Of a stretch of 54,674 nt of DNA, positions 46,602 through 54,674 are shown one piece after another. Within the stretch, counting starts at the first letter, position 1, and every line of letters starts with the position of its first letter. A program made the translations under genes and the position numbers. Below the pieces are notes generated by a model. It made no database searches. It was not told the origin of the DNA and worked only from the letters and a program-made list of their open reading frames with translations. Origin of the DNA: Nitratireductor aquibiodomus NL21 = JCM 21793 (GTDB lineage: Bacteria; Pseudomonadota; Alphaproteobacteria; Rhizobiales; Rhizobiaceae); the NCBI RefSeq assembly GCF_000615975.1, contig NZ_BAMP01000023.1, positions 1 through 54,674 of the forward strand. The letters are read 5' to 3'.

Positions 46602-48053
46602 TCAGCCGGCGTTTTTGACCGATTTATAGGCGTCCAGCGCGCGTTCGCGGGCCGCCCTGTGGTCGACCAGAGGGCGGGGATAGGTGTCACCAAGTTTTAC
46701 GCCAGCCTTGCCACAAGCCTCTTCGGGAGCTTTCCACGGCTGGTGCAGATGCTTGTCGGGGAGCGCATCCAGTTCCGGCACGTACCGCCGCACGTAATCG
46801 CCCTCTGGATCGAACTTCTGACCCTGAAGCACGGGGTTGAAGATGCGGAAGAAGGGGGCGGCATCCGCACCGGAACCCGCGACCCATTGCCAGTTGGCCG
46901 GGTTGGAAGCGGGGTCGGCGTCGACAAGCGTGTCCCAGAACCACGCCTCCCCCTCACGCCAGTGGATGCCCAGATGCTTGACGAGGAAAGAGGCGACGAC
47001 CATGCGTGCGCGATTGTGCATCCAGCCGGTCTGCCAGAGCTGGCGCATGGCCGCGTCGACGACGGGATAACCGGTTTCGCCGCGTTGCCAGTGGCGACGG
47101 GCGGTATCGTCTCCACGCCAGGGAAACGCATCGAAGTTACGATTGAAATTTTCTGTGGCGAGCTTCGGGTTGTGAAACAGAAGATGCCAGCAGAATTCGC
47201 GCCAGCCGATCTCCCTGCGAAAGGCCTGCAGATCCCCGTCGGCAATGCTGCTGTCGCCATCAAGCGTCTGCCATATCTGGAATGGCGTGATTTCGCCGTG
47301 GGCGAGATGAGGTGAAATGCCGGATGTCCCGGCCTCGGCCATGAGATCGCGGCGGGTCTTGTATCCTTCGCCGGCACCGTCGAGAAACGCTGTCAGCCTC
47401 TTGCGGGCGCCAGCCTCTCCGGGTTCCCAGGTTTCCCGCAGGCCCGTCGCCCAGTCAGGTTTCGTCGGCAGGAGCTTCCAGTCCTCAAGCCTGTCGCCTG
47501 CCACTGATTCCCTGCTGGGCGTGAGCGTTTCGGGCCGGTCGGCGGGCGGGCGCGGGTGTACGGAATCGAGCAGGGCCCGCCAGAAGGGCGTGAAGACCCG
47601 GTAGGGCCCGCCCGATCCGGTCTTCAGTCGCCACGGTTCGTGCAGCAGATGGCCAGCGAAACTTTGGGCTTCGATGCCGCGGTCCCTGAGGCCAGCTTTC
47701 AAGTCGGTGTCGGCGGCGATGCCGGCGGGGTCGTAGCGCCGGTTCCAATAGACGGTGCAGGCACGGGTCTCGTCGGCCAGTGCGAGCGCAGCCCTGGCCA
47801 TGGAGCCCCTGCGCAGGACGAGTTTCAGACCATGTTTTCCCAGATCCTCAGCCAGTGCTGCAAGGCTGTGATGCAGCCACCAGCGGCGTGCGCCGCCGAG
47901 CGGCCGGATGCCTTCGCTTTCCTCGTCGAGAATGAACGCGGCCACGATGGGGCGTCCTGTTTCGGCGGCGGCGCAAAGGGCGAGATTATCCGACAGACGC
48001 AGGTCATGCCGGAACAGGAGCAAAACCGGGCGCCGGTCGTTCTCAGGGGTCAT
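46602..48053 (-). CDS. phrB: Deoxyribodipyrimidine photolyase (FAD/antenna type)
   Basis: A photolyase of 483 residues (487 from the earlier ATG) that splits cyclobutane pyrimidine dimers with blue light. The N-terminal alpha/beta antenna domain starts LLLFRHDLRLSDNLAL. The FAD domain shows YKTRRDLMAEAGTSGISPHLAHGEI, the REFCWHLLFHNP segment (electron path) and TGYPVVDAAMRQLWQTGWMHNRARMVVASFL, and ends PASNPANWQWVAGSGADAAPFFRIFNP. The ATG at 48053 follows GGAAG; 48065 has no ribosome site. All motifs look intact. Confidence 0.94.
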   Translation of the reverse strand: MTPENDRRPVLLLFRHDLRLSDNLALCAAAETGRPIVAAFILDEESEGIRPLGGARRWWLHHSLAALAEDLGKHGLKLVLRRGSMARAALALADETRACTVYWNRRYDPAGIAADTDLKAGLRDRGIEAQSFAGHLLHEPWRLKTGSGGPYRVFTPFWRALLDSVHPRPPADRPETLTPSRESVAGDRLEDWKLLPTKPDWATGLRETWEPGEAGARKRLTAFLDGAGEGYKTRRDLMAEAGTSGISPHLAHGEITPFQIWQTLDGDSSIADGDLQAFRREIGWREFCWHLLFHNPKLATENFNRNFDAFPWRGDDTARRHWQRGETGYPVVDAAMRQLWQTGWMHNRARMVVASFLVKHLGIHWREGEAWFWDTLVDADPASNPANWQWVAGSGADAAPFFRIFNPVLQGQKFDPEGDYVRRYVPELDALPDKHLHQPWKAPEEACGKAGVKLGDTYPRPLVDHRAARERALDAYKSVKNAG

Positions 48054-48074
48054 GTGATCTTCCATGCGTGGGGG

Positions 48075-48317
48075 TCAATCGTCGTTTGTTGCGTTGAGCT
48101 GCTCGGGCCGCAAACCATCATTGCCGTCGTTTCCGGTGCGCAGCAGCCCTCTGGAAAGAGCCCATGTTCTGAGTGCGGTGACGAGCGCCTGCTCTCGTGT
48201 CATGCCGGCGCCCTCCATGGCGCTGAAGCGATCGAGTGCCGCGACGACATCCGCTGGAAGCGCATTGGATAAGCTTTCAAGTGTGACCGGAGGTTGCGTT
48301 TTGTTCTTCTGTTTCAT
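48075..48317 (-). CDS. Small hypothetical protein, possible ribbon-helix-helix type
   Basis: An 80-residue protein starting MKQKNKTQPPVTLESL and ending PEQLNATNDD. The middle (ALDRFSAMEGAGMTREQALVTALRTWALSRG) could form the two helices of a ribbon-helix-helix DNA-binding fold, but no sure domain was recognised. A TTGTA/TACAA palindrome lies 19 bases upstream. A longer frame from 48425 is unlikely. It lies ten bases from the photolyase gene on the same strand, so they may be co-transcribed. Confidence 0.5.
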   Translation of the reverse strand: MKQKNKTQPPVTLESLSNALPADVVAALDRFSAMEGAGMTREQALVTALRTWALSRGLLRTGNDGNDGLRPEQLNATNDD

Positions 48318-48335
48318 CCTGCCCGCCCGAATCTT

Positions 48336-48351
48336 TTGTATTCTGGTACAA
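48336..48351. promoter_or_regulatory. TTGTA-N6-TACAA palindrome before a small gene
   Basis: Five-base inverted arms with a six-base spacer, 19 bases before the small hypothetical gene. It may be an autoregulatory operator or overlap its promoter. Chance cannot be excluded. Confidence 0.35.
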
Positions 48352-48467
48352 TCGGCGGGGTCGGAAAACGTTCCGTGGATCGTCGCCTGCTCACGAATCC
48401 GTGTTCGGACGGGACCTGGAATCAAGCTTGATGTTCAAGTCTGTGCGTGGGGGGCGGAGTTGCCGTT

Positions 48468-50039
48468 TTACCTCGCGCGCCGCTTCCAGAATGGCCGGCA
48501 CTCCTTCAGCGTCTTCCAGTGGTCCCTGGCGGCCGGCCAATCGTAAAGCGTGCGGGTCTCGCAGGTTCCAAGCAGACGGCCGATGGCACGTTGCGCGGCA
48601 AGGTCGTTGATGGAGGAGAGGGGAGGCTTGCTCAGGATCACATCGGCGACAGCCGCGTCGTTGAGGCTGCCAAACACAGTCTGCAGGGTCTTGAGCCTGC
48701 CGGTCATGCGCTTCACGCCGGCGGGTGCATAGAGCGGGCCGAGGAACTCGATCGCATAGCGGAGCTTCTTCAGTTCCTTGCGTAACACATGCTTTTCATC
48801 CACGGCGAAGGCATCGATCCCTCGGGCGTGCGCAAAGACGTGCTTCCAGCGCTTTTCGAGCATGCCGCTCGCCAGATCTCTCAGGTTCCCGGGAACGGGC
48901 GGCTTTTCATGAACGCCTGTCTCAGTCAGTTCCGAGAGGCCAAGCAGGAATTCGTTCACGCGTTCTGCCGAGAGAGCCTGCCGGAGGTCGGTACGGACCT
49001 CGCCTGCGTGTCGCTGCAGTGTGCCGAGGACGAGTGCCGCGCCGGGCGACCGGGGTGCATCCGCGAAGAACGGTTTTGCAATATCGTTGAGGACCACTTC
49101 GAGGTCGCGCAGGCGACCGACTTCGCGCCCCAGCCAGCGTGCTTCTTTCTTGTAATGCACGACGGCTGACGGCTCCAGCGCGCCGGCGAAGAGAGCGAGT
49201 GCGCTGCGCAGGCGCCGAAGGCCGATGCGCAACTGGTGCGGGCCTTCCATTTCGTCGGTCTGCTGGATGGCTTCGATGTTTGCTGCGATCTGGGCCAGAC
49301 ATTCCTGCAATATGTCGCGGGCGGCTTTGTGAATGCCGTCCTTGCGGCCGATCGGCACAGACCTTGCCCTCTGCGGTCCGGCAGGGGGCTCGATGTGCCC
49401 GTGTTCGGCGAGGAGAAAGCTGCGCGCGGCTTTCGAAAAGCGCGAAAAGCGCAGGGCGCCTTCGGGTAGAATCATGCGCGCAGCCCTGTAAAGCCCGACC
49501 GGCTTTCCCGCGACCAGTTCGATCTCGAGTTCGTTCAGGTTTTCGCTGCGACCGGCAGCCTTGATGGCGCCGCTGTCCACCGCAAGCTCGGCCCTGGTGC
49601 CGTCATCAAGATGAAGATCGACCTGTGTGCGGCGGATGTGGGTTTCTGCGACCGTCTGCAGCGGCGCGTCTTTCACCAGCTTCCTTAGTCGGTCCCGGAC
49701 CTCATCGTTTTCGATCGCATCGACCGAGACTGCGCCCGTGGGGGCGGGCTGTTCGATCTCCGTGACCCTGGAAAGACCACCTGCGATGGAACCGTTGAGC
49801 TTGACGGTCTGAAGCCAGCGCCTGCCGTCGCGCCGCAGGCGCAGGGAGATGCCGTTTGCGCGCAGGACACCATCCGGTGTGTCGAGGTAGATGCTGCGCA
49901 GAAGCCGGCTTTCGTGCACCCTGCGCGCATCATCGGGCAATCGTTCGATGCGCGCGAGCAGGTCGGGCACTTGCTGCTTTTCCAGCAACAGCTTCAACTC
50001 GACTTCGGACAAGAAGGTACCCCGCACACAAGCCTGCAA
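48468..50039 (-). CDS. CYTH and CHAD domain-containing protein
   Basis: A 523-residue protein. The CYTH domain (about 10-205) starts SEVELKLLLEK, the triphosphate-binding ExExK region in variant form, with SLRLRRDG and LNELEIELV. The CHAD domain follows from about 230: MEGPHQLRIGLRRLRSALALF with conserved His and Arg pairs, and LRKELKKLRYAIEFLGPLY. Such proteins bind or cleave triphosphates (CYTH) and polyphosphate granules (CHAD). ATG 50039 was used; a TTG at residue 10 is an alternative. tRNA-Asn lies upstream on the same strand. Confidence 0.85.
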   Translation of the reverse strand: MQACVRGTFLSEVELKLLLEKQQVPDLLARIERLPDDARRVHESRLLRSIYLDTPDGVLRANGISLRLRRDGRRWLQTVKLNGSIAGGLSRVTEIEQPAPTGAVSVDAIENDEVRDRLRKLVKDAPLQTVAETHIRRTQVDLHLDDGTRAELAVDSGAIKAAGRSENLNELEIELVAGKPVGLYRAARMILPEGALRFSRFSKAARSFLLAEHGHIEPPAGPQRARSVPIGRKDGIHKAARDILQECLAQIAANIEAIQQTDEMEGPHQLRIGLRRLRSALALFAGALEPSAVVHYKKEARWLGREVGRLRDLEVVLNDIAKPFFADAPRSPGAALVLGTLQRHAGEVRTDLRQALSAERVNEFLLGLSELTETGVHEKPPVPGNLRDLASGMLEKRWKHVFAHARGIDAFAVDEKHVLRKELKKLRYAIEFLGPLYAPAGVKRMTGRLKTLQTVFGSLNDAAVADVILSKPPLSSINDLAAQRAIGRLLGTCETRTLYDWPAARDHWKTLKECRPFWKRRAR

Positions 50040-50201
50040 AACGAACGCGCTACGCTACGGTTTTATCCTAAACCGGTTCTGCACTTGATGAAAACGCTCG
50101 CCCGGAGCGCTGTGCATCTGCTCCGGTGTCTGCCTTGGCTGACGTGCAGGAGCAAGCGCAGCGACGAAACTGCGGTGCACGCTGGATATTTTGCTGAAAA
50201 G

Positions 50202-50276
50202 TGGCTCCCCGGGCCGGATTCGAACCAGCGACCAACCGGTTAACAGCCGGTTGCTCTACCACTGAGCTACCGGGGA
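50202..50276 (-). tRNA. tRNA-Asn (anticodon GTT)
   Basis: The minus strand reads TCCCCGG pairing with CCGGGGA, discriminator G at 50205 and CCA at 50204-50202. The anticodon loop CTGTTAA gives GTT for Asn; GGTTCGAATCC is the T arm. A clear cloverleaf of normal size. Confidence 0.97.
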
Positions 50277-50463
50277 ACGCCTGTGCTCATGCGAGTGAGC
50301 GTGCCTATAGCAAACCAAATTCAGCTTTGCAAAGCGCCAAATGTGATTTTTGCCGTTTTTTTCAAACAGCCCCTCCCATCGGTGGACTTTGCAACGCATA
50401 TGGAAGGTCCGGCATTGATGGGCAGACAGCGTGTGAGGGCCGGTAGAGGGCTATGGAACGTAT

Positions 50464-50748
50464 ATGGTGAAGCAAAACAGGAACTGCGAAGCGAAGGAGA
50501 AGGGGCGACCGTCGGTTTCCCTCATGGGAAAACGGATACCGATTCCCAGGTCTCGGCTCGCGAGAATCGGAGGGGGGTGCCTGCTCGTCGTCCTGGGATT
50601 GTTCGGGTTTCTGCCCGTGCTCGGGTTCTGGATGATTCCACTCGGATTGCTGATCCTCTCGTATGACATCGCATCAGTGAGGCGGCAGCGGCGCAAGGCC
50701 GCCGTCTGGTGGAACCGTCGCAGGGATGGAAAGCAGAGGCCTGGGTGA
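50464..50748 (+). CDS. Small conserved membrane protein
   Basis: A 94-residue protein with one or two hydrophobic segments (GGGCLLVVLGLFGFLPVLGF and WMIPLGLLILSYD) followed by a basic tail (VRRQRRKAAVWWNRRRD). The LPVLGFWMIPLGLL stretch is familiar from short conserved proteins in Rhizobiales; function is unknown. The start at 50464 has GGAAC upstream. An in-frame Met at 50524 (MGKRIPIP) is an alternative start that fits the conserved part. Confidence 0.65.
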   Translation: MVKQNRNCEAKEKGRPSVSLMGKRIPIPRSRLARIGGGCLLVVLGLFGFLPVLGFWMIPLGLLILSYDIASVRRQRRKAAVWWNRRRDGKQRPG

Positions 50749-50872
50749 CTGGTGATCCATTCATCGCCCCCGAATCGCACGGTCTCCCCGGATAATTTCA
50801 CGGCAATGACATTTGCCCGCTTGACGGGGAATTGGCTGCAACCTATTGAACAGCCCGTGTCGCTTGCGACAT

Positions 50873-50946
50873 GGCCTCGTGGCGGAGTGGTTACGCAGAG
50901 GACTGCAAATCCTTGCACCCCGGTTCGATTCCGGGCGAGGCCTCCA
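50873..50946 (+). tRNA. tRNA-Cys (anticodon GCA)
   Basis: GGCCTCG pairs with CGAGGCC, discriminator T at 50943, CCA encoded at 50944-50946. The anticodon loop ACTGCAAAT gives GCA for Cys, and GGTTCGATTCC is the T arm. It lies between two unrelated genes. Confidence 0.97.
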
Positions 50947-51207
50947 AATTCTCTTTTCCAAATGATTTCAGATTTTTATCTGAAGACGTTACACGGTTTT
51001 GCGTGAGCTGCACTCCAGCCCTTTCGCACTGCCTTGTGATTCGGCGCCTCTTCGCCAATGGCTTTCGGTCCGCTGTATAGGCAAAAGGGCGCGTTTCTTT
51101 GCGGGCGCCGCGGGCCGGTGCGTCGGTCACACCAGCCCAGCTGAAACCTCCTGAAATGTGGCGCTGCGACATTGGCCGCGGGTTGTCGAGAGCCCAGCCA
51201 GTCAGGT
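50947..51207. other. 261-bp spacer after tRNA-Cys with a hairpin
   Basis: A perfect 7-bp TTCAGAT/ATCTGAA hairpin (50967-50984) with a four-T loop lies 20 bases past tRNA-Cys and could end its transcript, though no T run follows. The rest shows no gene; a 116-codon minus-strand frame through it reads across the tRNA and is rejected. Confidence 0.5.
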
Positions 51208-51783
51208 TCAAGAGCTGGTAGAAAGTGCTCTTTCTTCCCACTCGGACTTCAAGAGCGCGTAAATGAACTCATTGCCCCATACTCCATTGAAGCGGTCGTT
51301 TTGAAGAAGATGTGCTTCGCGACGGAAGCGCAGCCTCTCGACAACCCCTACCGATCCTTTGTTCAGCGGATCGAGGCGTGCAAAAATCCGATGGAATCCG
51401 TATTCGCTGAAACCGATATCGAGCATCATTCGAACGGCTTCGGTGGCATAGCCTGCGCCTGAGAAATCGGGATTGAAGATATAGCCGATCTCCGCTTGAA
51501 GCGCGTCCTTGCTTGCCATTTTCAGCAGAACCTCCCCGAGGAGTGCGGAATCTTCGCGGCGGATCACTGCCAGGTGCAATGCATCTCCATTGTTCTCGAA
51601 CCGTGGCTGAAGACACGCCGCAAACTGCTCAGACAAGGCGTGTTTGCCTGGGACCGGTGCATAGAGAAACCTGTAGACCTCGGGACGGCTGTGATAGGCA
51701 TCGTAAGCCGGGCGATCGGATGACACGAAAGGTCGTAGTTCAAGACGATCAGAACGAACTGTCGGTGGCAGGCGGGTGTCCAT
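51208..51783 (-). CDS. GNAT-family N-acetyltransferase
   Basis: A 191-residue acetyltransferase of the RimJ/RimL type: TVRSDRLELRPFVSSDRPAY, ALLGEVLLKM, YIFNPDFSGAGYATEAVRMMLD with the acetyl-CoA loop G-x-G-Y-A, and HRIFARLDPLNKGSVGVVERLRFRRE. The acceptor could be a protein N-terminus or a small amine. The ATG at 51783 follows GGAG; the long upstream frame to 52152 overlaps the divergent pirin gene and is unlikely. Confidence 0.85.
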   Translation of the reverse strand: MDTRLPPTVRSDRLELRPFVSSDRPAYDAYHSRPEVYRFLYAPVPGKHALSEQFAACLQPRFENNGDALHLAVIRREDSALLGEVLLKMASKDALQAEIGYIFNPDFSGAGYATEAVRMMLDIGFSEYGFHRIFARLDPLNKGSVGVVERLRFRREAHLLQNDRFNGVWGNEFIYALLKSEWEERALSTSS

Positions 51784-51997
51784 AGGGTCTCCAGTAAGGG
51801 TGTTCGGGACACGGGCATCTATGGAGCGGCGGTTGATCCTGCAAGGTGTCTGGGGCAGCGGACTGGCAAAATGCCGCGCCACTAAAGATGTCCCGCAGTG
51901 CTCCCGGTGACGGACTGTCAATGCGTGCCGGCATTTCCGGCCATCGACCACGGTGATAGTCTTTTGCAGGACCGCGTTTGCTGCAAAGGATGTTGCC

Positions 51998-52933
51998 ATG
52001 AGCTGGAATCCCGCCCTGACACCGGGGTGCCCGGATGATACCGAGGCCGACTCCATCGAAACGCTGATCATTCCGCGTGCCCGCGACATTGGCGGCTTTG
52101 AGGTGCGGCGGGCGCTGCCAGCACCAAAGCGGCAGATGGTGGGGCCGTTCATCTTTTTCGATCAGGCAGGACCGGCGGAGTTTCTGACAGGCCAGGGCAT
52201 CGACGTCCGCCCCCACCCGCATATCGGGCTGGCGACCGTGACCTACCTCTTCCGCGGAGATTTTCACCATCGTGACAGCATTGGCTCGGATCAGGTGATC
52301 CATCCCGGCGCGCTGAACTGGATGGTTGCGGGGCGGGGTGTTTCCCATTCGGAGCGGACCAGCACGGCCTCGCGGCAGGGGCCGCACAGCCTGTTCGGCA
52401 TTCAGACCTGGGTGGCGTTGCCGGAAGCGATGGAAGATGCCGAGCCCACGTTCGAACATCATGAGAAAGAGACGCTTCCCGAAATTGGCGATGACGGTGT
52501 GACCCTGCGGCTGATCCTGGGAACCGCCTATGGCGAGAAGGCTCCGGCCACGGTCCACACAGACATGTTCTATGCCGATGTCGTGCTCGAACCCGGTGCG
52601 CGCTTCCCGCTTCCCGATGATCATGAAGACCGGGGGATCTACGTGACGGAGGGGGCGGTCTCGGTTGCCGGGCAGATCTTTGAAGCCGGACGAATGATGG
52701 TGTTCCGGCCAGGTGATTCCATCACTGTGGGCGCTGGAGCAGAGGGCGCGCGGCTGATGCTTCTGGGCGGCGCGACAATGAGCGGGCCGCGATACATATG
52801 GTGGAATTTCGTGGCTTCTTCCAAGGAGCGCATCGAAGCGGCCAAGGATGACTGGCGCCGGGAAAACTGGGGTGCGGGGCTGTTTGATCTGCCGCGGGGA
52901 GACGATGAGGAATTCGTTCCATTGCCTGGCTAG
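51998..52933 (+). CDS. Pirin family protein
   Basis: A 311-residue cupin protein. It carries VRRALPAPKRQMVGPFIFFDQAG, then VRPHPHIGLATVTYLFRGDFHHRDS with the metal-binding His residues and HPGALNWMVAGRGVSHSERT, the classic pirin motifs. The second cupin follows (HEDRGIYVTEGAVSVAGQIFEAGRMMVF). Pirins act as quercetinases or redox-sensing regulators. ATG 51998 follows AAGGA. The gene is divergent from GNAT. Confidence 0.93.
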   Translation: MSWNPALTPGCPDDTEADSIETLIIPRARDIGGFEVRRALPAPKRQMVGPFIFFDQAGPAEFLTGQGIDVRPHPHIGLATVTYLFRGDFHHRDSIGSDQVIHPGALNWMVAGRGVSHSERTSTASRQGPHSLFGIQTWVALPEAMEDAEPTFEHHEKETLPEIGDDGVTLRLILGTAYGEKAPATVHTDMFYADVVLEPGARFPLPDDHEDRGIYVTEGAVSVAGQIFEAGRMMVFRPGDSITVGAGAEGARLMLLGGATMSGPRYIWWNFVASSKERIEAAKDDWRRENWGAGLFDLPRGDDEEFVPLPG

Positions 52934-52986
52934 GCGGCCTTGCGTCCATCTGGAGGCATAAGGGACGATCCATAATATTTATGGTG

Positions 52987-53030
52987 CACCCGAATGACCC
53001 GAAAACGGGGTTCCACTTTTCGGTCCGATG
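52987..53030. repeat. Dispersed palindromic repeat, family A, copy 2
   Basis: It reads CACCCGAATGACCCGAAAAC and ends ACTTTTCGGTCCGATG, similar to copy 1 at 28626-28669. The CCGAAA/TTTCGG inverted arms are shared. It lies in the 324-bp spacer between pirin and pcm, 53 bases after the pirin stop. Confidence 0.6.
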
Positions 53031-53257
53031 CTCTGGCTGTGAGGCCGGGCACGACTGTGCTCCCTGTCGGGAGCTACGATGTTCGACGTGTGTGGGCGAA
53101 GGTGTTTCCCGACGTGTCAGTGGTCCACGCCTGCCTGCCGCAGAGCGATTGACAGGGGCGACCGCAGCCGCTAGCAAACCGGTCAAATCTTTGTTTTCGG
53201 CGAAGCGGGAAGCTTCTCCCGCAGACGGTCCGAAAACAGGCTTCGGGAAGCAGACGC
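53031..53257 (+). other. Rest of the pirin-pcm spacer, with possible pcm promoter and hairpin
   Basis: A TTGACA (53149-53154) and TAGCAA 17 bases further on could drive pcm. GCGGGA/TCCCGC (about 53205-53222) forms a small hairpin in the leader. No gene was recognised. Confidence 0.4.
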
Positions 53258-53931
53258 ATGACAATCGATTTCTCCCAGCAGCGCGCCAATATGGTGGAAG
53301 GACAGTTGCGGACGTCCGATGTGACGAGCAACCCGCTTCTGGACGCGATGGGCGAGATTCCGCGCGAGGCCTTCGTGCCGGGACGAAAGAAGGCGCTCGC
53401 CTATATCGACGAAGACATTGAAATTGCCCCGGCAGCGGATGGAAATGGCGCCGCTATCTGATGGAGCCCGCGGCCTTCGGGAAGCTGATCCAGCTTGCCG
53501 ATGTGCAATCGAGCGATGTCGTTCTCGATGTGGGGTCGGGATCGGGTTATTCGGCGGCGGTTCTGTCGCGCCTTGCAAGCTTCGTCGTTGCACTTGAAAG
53601 CGATGAAGGGCTTGCGGGTATGGCGACGGAAGCGCTCAACGAGCTTGGCTGCGTCAACGTGGCTGTCGTTGGTGGTGCGCTGCAGGGCGGGTATGCCGAC
53701 GATGCGCCCTACGATGTGATTGTCATTGGCGGGGCGGTGGATCATGTTCCGCAAAGTCTCCTCGATCAACTGCGCAATGGCGGACGGCTTGTCGCGGTGA
53801 TCGGCGAAGGGAATGCGGCCCAGGCGCATCTTTTTGTGAAGGATGACGGCATCGTTTCCAGCCGTCCGGCTTTCAATCTGGCGGTCCGGCCACTGCCTGG
53901 GTTCCAAAAAGAGCCGGTATTCGTGTTTTGA
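53258..53931 (+). CDS. pcm: Protein-L-isoaspartate O-methyltransferase, one frameshift
   Basis: An enzyme that repairs isoaspartyl residues using SAM, or a relative of it. The corrected product is 224 residues: MTIDFSQQRANMVEGQLRTSDVT, EIPREAFVP, then VVLDVGSGSGYSAAVLSRL (SAM site), VVALESDEGLA and PYDVIVIGGAVDHVPQ. The frame is broken near 53449 (one C missing in GRRYLMEP), giving a stop at 53459 and a second frame from 53461. It lies 207 bases before the TolC-family gene, a gene pair common in Rhizobiales. Confidence 0.9.
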
Positions 53932-54138
53932 GGGGTGACTTGTTGCTTTCCTGCAACGGAATTGATCAAGGGATTGATGTAACATCTATTTGAAAGAGCG
54001 CCTGATTTGGGGGTGGGGGACAGGCTGTCATTGGTGTCTCCCGGGCGTGGACGCCGGTTGAAAGACCGGAACACATAAGTCGGGGTGGTGGTGTCCTGTA
54101 TGGCGCGGCTGCCGATAACAGTCCGAGGTTGACAGATC

Positions 54139-54674
54139 GTGCCTTTTTACCGTCGTTTCCTTATCCCTCTGGTGGCCTCATCCGCGTTGATTGCAACGCC
54201 AGTCGTCGCTTCCGCCGAGACCATTCTGGGCGCTCTGGCAAAAGCCTACGAGAACAACTCCACGCTCAACGCCGAACGCGCCGGAGTCCGGGTGACCGAT
54301 GAAGACGTCGCCATCGCCAAATCCGGCATGCGTCCGCGCGTTCAGGGCACCGCTTCGCTCGCGCTGACCCACAATGACGGCACCGATATCCGCACCGGTG
54401 AATTCGGTATCTCGCTGACGCAGCCAATTTTTGACGGTTTCCAGACGCGCAACAACGTGCAGGCGGCGGAAGCGTCGGTTCGTGCGGCGAACGAGGCTCT
54501 GAGAAACCAGGAACTCGATACGCTTTTCAACGCGGCCAGCGCCTATATGGACGTCATTCGCGATCGTCAGATCGCTGCGCTGCGGGCACAGAACCTTGAA
54601 TTCCTCGAGGAGCAGGTGCGTTCGGCGCGCTCGCGCTTCGATGTGGGCGAGGGAACGCGCACGGATGTCGCGCA
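54139..54674 (+). CDS. TolC-family outer membrane protein, 3' end cut by window edge
   Basis: Open to the last base of the window, 178 residues are visible. GTG 54139 starts VPFYRRFLIPLVASS, followed by signal-peptide cleavage near VVASA. ETILGALAKAYENNSTLNAERAGVRVTDEDVAIAKSGMRPRV, SLTQPIFDGFQTRNNVQAAEASVRAANEALR and SARSRFDVGEGTRTDVA are typical of TolC/BepC type I secretion and efflux channels, with the helical-barrel repeat. It follows pcm. Confidence 0.9.
   Translation, partial: MPFYRRFLIPLVASSALIATPVVASAETILGALAKAYENNSTLNAERAGVRVTDEDVAIAKSGMRPRVQGTASLALTHNDGTDIRTGEFGISLTQPIFDGFQTRNNVQAAEASVRAANEALRNQELDTLFNAASAYMDVIRDRQIAALRAQNLEFLEEQVRSARSRFDVGEGTRTDVA

Noticed and set aside
50891-51241. 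116-codon minus-strand ORF ending PGIEPGCKDLQSSA
   Set aside because: This ending is the well-known false translation of the opposite strand of a tRNA, here tRNA-Cys. No ribosome site or domain is present.

Overview
The window is a GC-rich, gene-dense stretch of an alphaproteobacterial chromosome. Gene content and order suggest a member of the Hyphomicrobiales (Rhizobiales), perhaps close to the Phyllobacteriaceae. The signs are a class II, B12-dependent ribonucleotide reductase as the reductase present, bluB, pcm directly before a tolC-like gene, small Lrp/AsnC regulators next to their targets, and short palindromic intergenic repeats. The genus is inferred, not shown. There is no prophage, insertion sequence, CRISPR array or rRNA. 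The content is mostly core metabolism with small regulatory switches.

Layout. 1-5100: a DsbA-like thiol protein cut by the window edge, a fumarylacetoacetate-hydrolase-family enzyme, a thermonuclease-like protein, a glycolipid-binding-family protein, a methyltransferase, and a TetR-YciI pair behind a 34-bp palindrome. 5300-15200 (mostly minus strand): nrdJ with NrdR boxes and a long structured leader, a Pit phosphate transporter, a Nudix hydrolase, bluB, gpt, a universal stress protein and a CinA-like protein. 15400-26700: wrbA, a nucleoside-recognition membrane protein divergent from an Lrp regulator, tRNA-Leu(TAA), an autotransporter, recQ, LysR/EamA, and an SDR divergent from TetR. 26700-36400: adenine deaminase, a lipoprotein hydrolase, TrkH, threonine ammonia-lyase, a DEAD-box helicase and an MFS transporter. 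36400-43300: an SDR, cysK-alaX-sseA, an OmpA-like protein, DUF1203, and alanine dehydrogenase divergent from its likely Lrp-type regulator. 43300-54674: 5-formyl-THF cyclo-ligase, a Tat-exported 5'-nucleotidase-type phosphoesterase, photolyase, CYTH-CHAD protein, tRNA-Asn(GTT), tRNA-Cys(GCA), GNAT, pirin, pcm and the start of a TolC-family gene.

Functional links: BluB makes the lower ligand of the cobalamin that NrdJ needs. cysK, alaX and sseA lie in one direction, with cysK and alaX overlapping by one base, joining cysteine metabolism to tRNA editing. Two divergent pairs (ald/Lrp and nucleoside-recognition protein/Lrp) carry clear palindromes between the genes.

A strong overall signal is data quality. 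Nine conserved genes (dsbA-like, nrdJ, autotransporter, recQ, ilvA, cysK, alaX, cpdB-like, pcm) are each broken by the apparent loss of exactly one base, and adding one base restores a full-length family member every time. No apparent insertions or internal stop substitutions were seen. Deletion-type sequencing or assembly errors explain this better than gene decay, so these genes are listed as CDS spanning the shift. No entirely new system is evident. The best candidate for something undescribed is the structured nrdJ leader (about 9213-9291), followed by the repeat family that supplies stop codons at 36371 and 39253.
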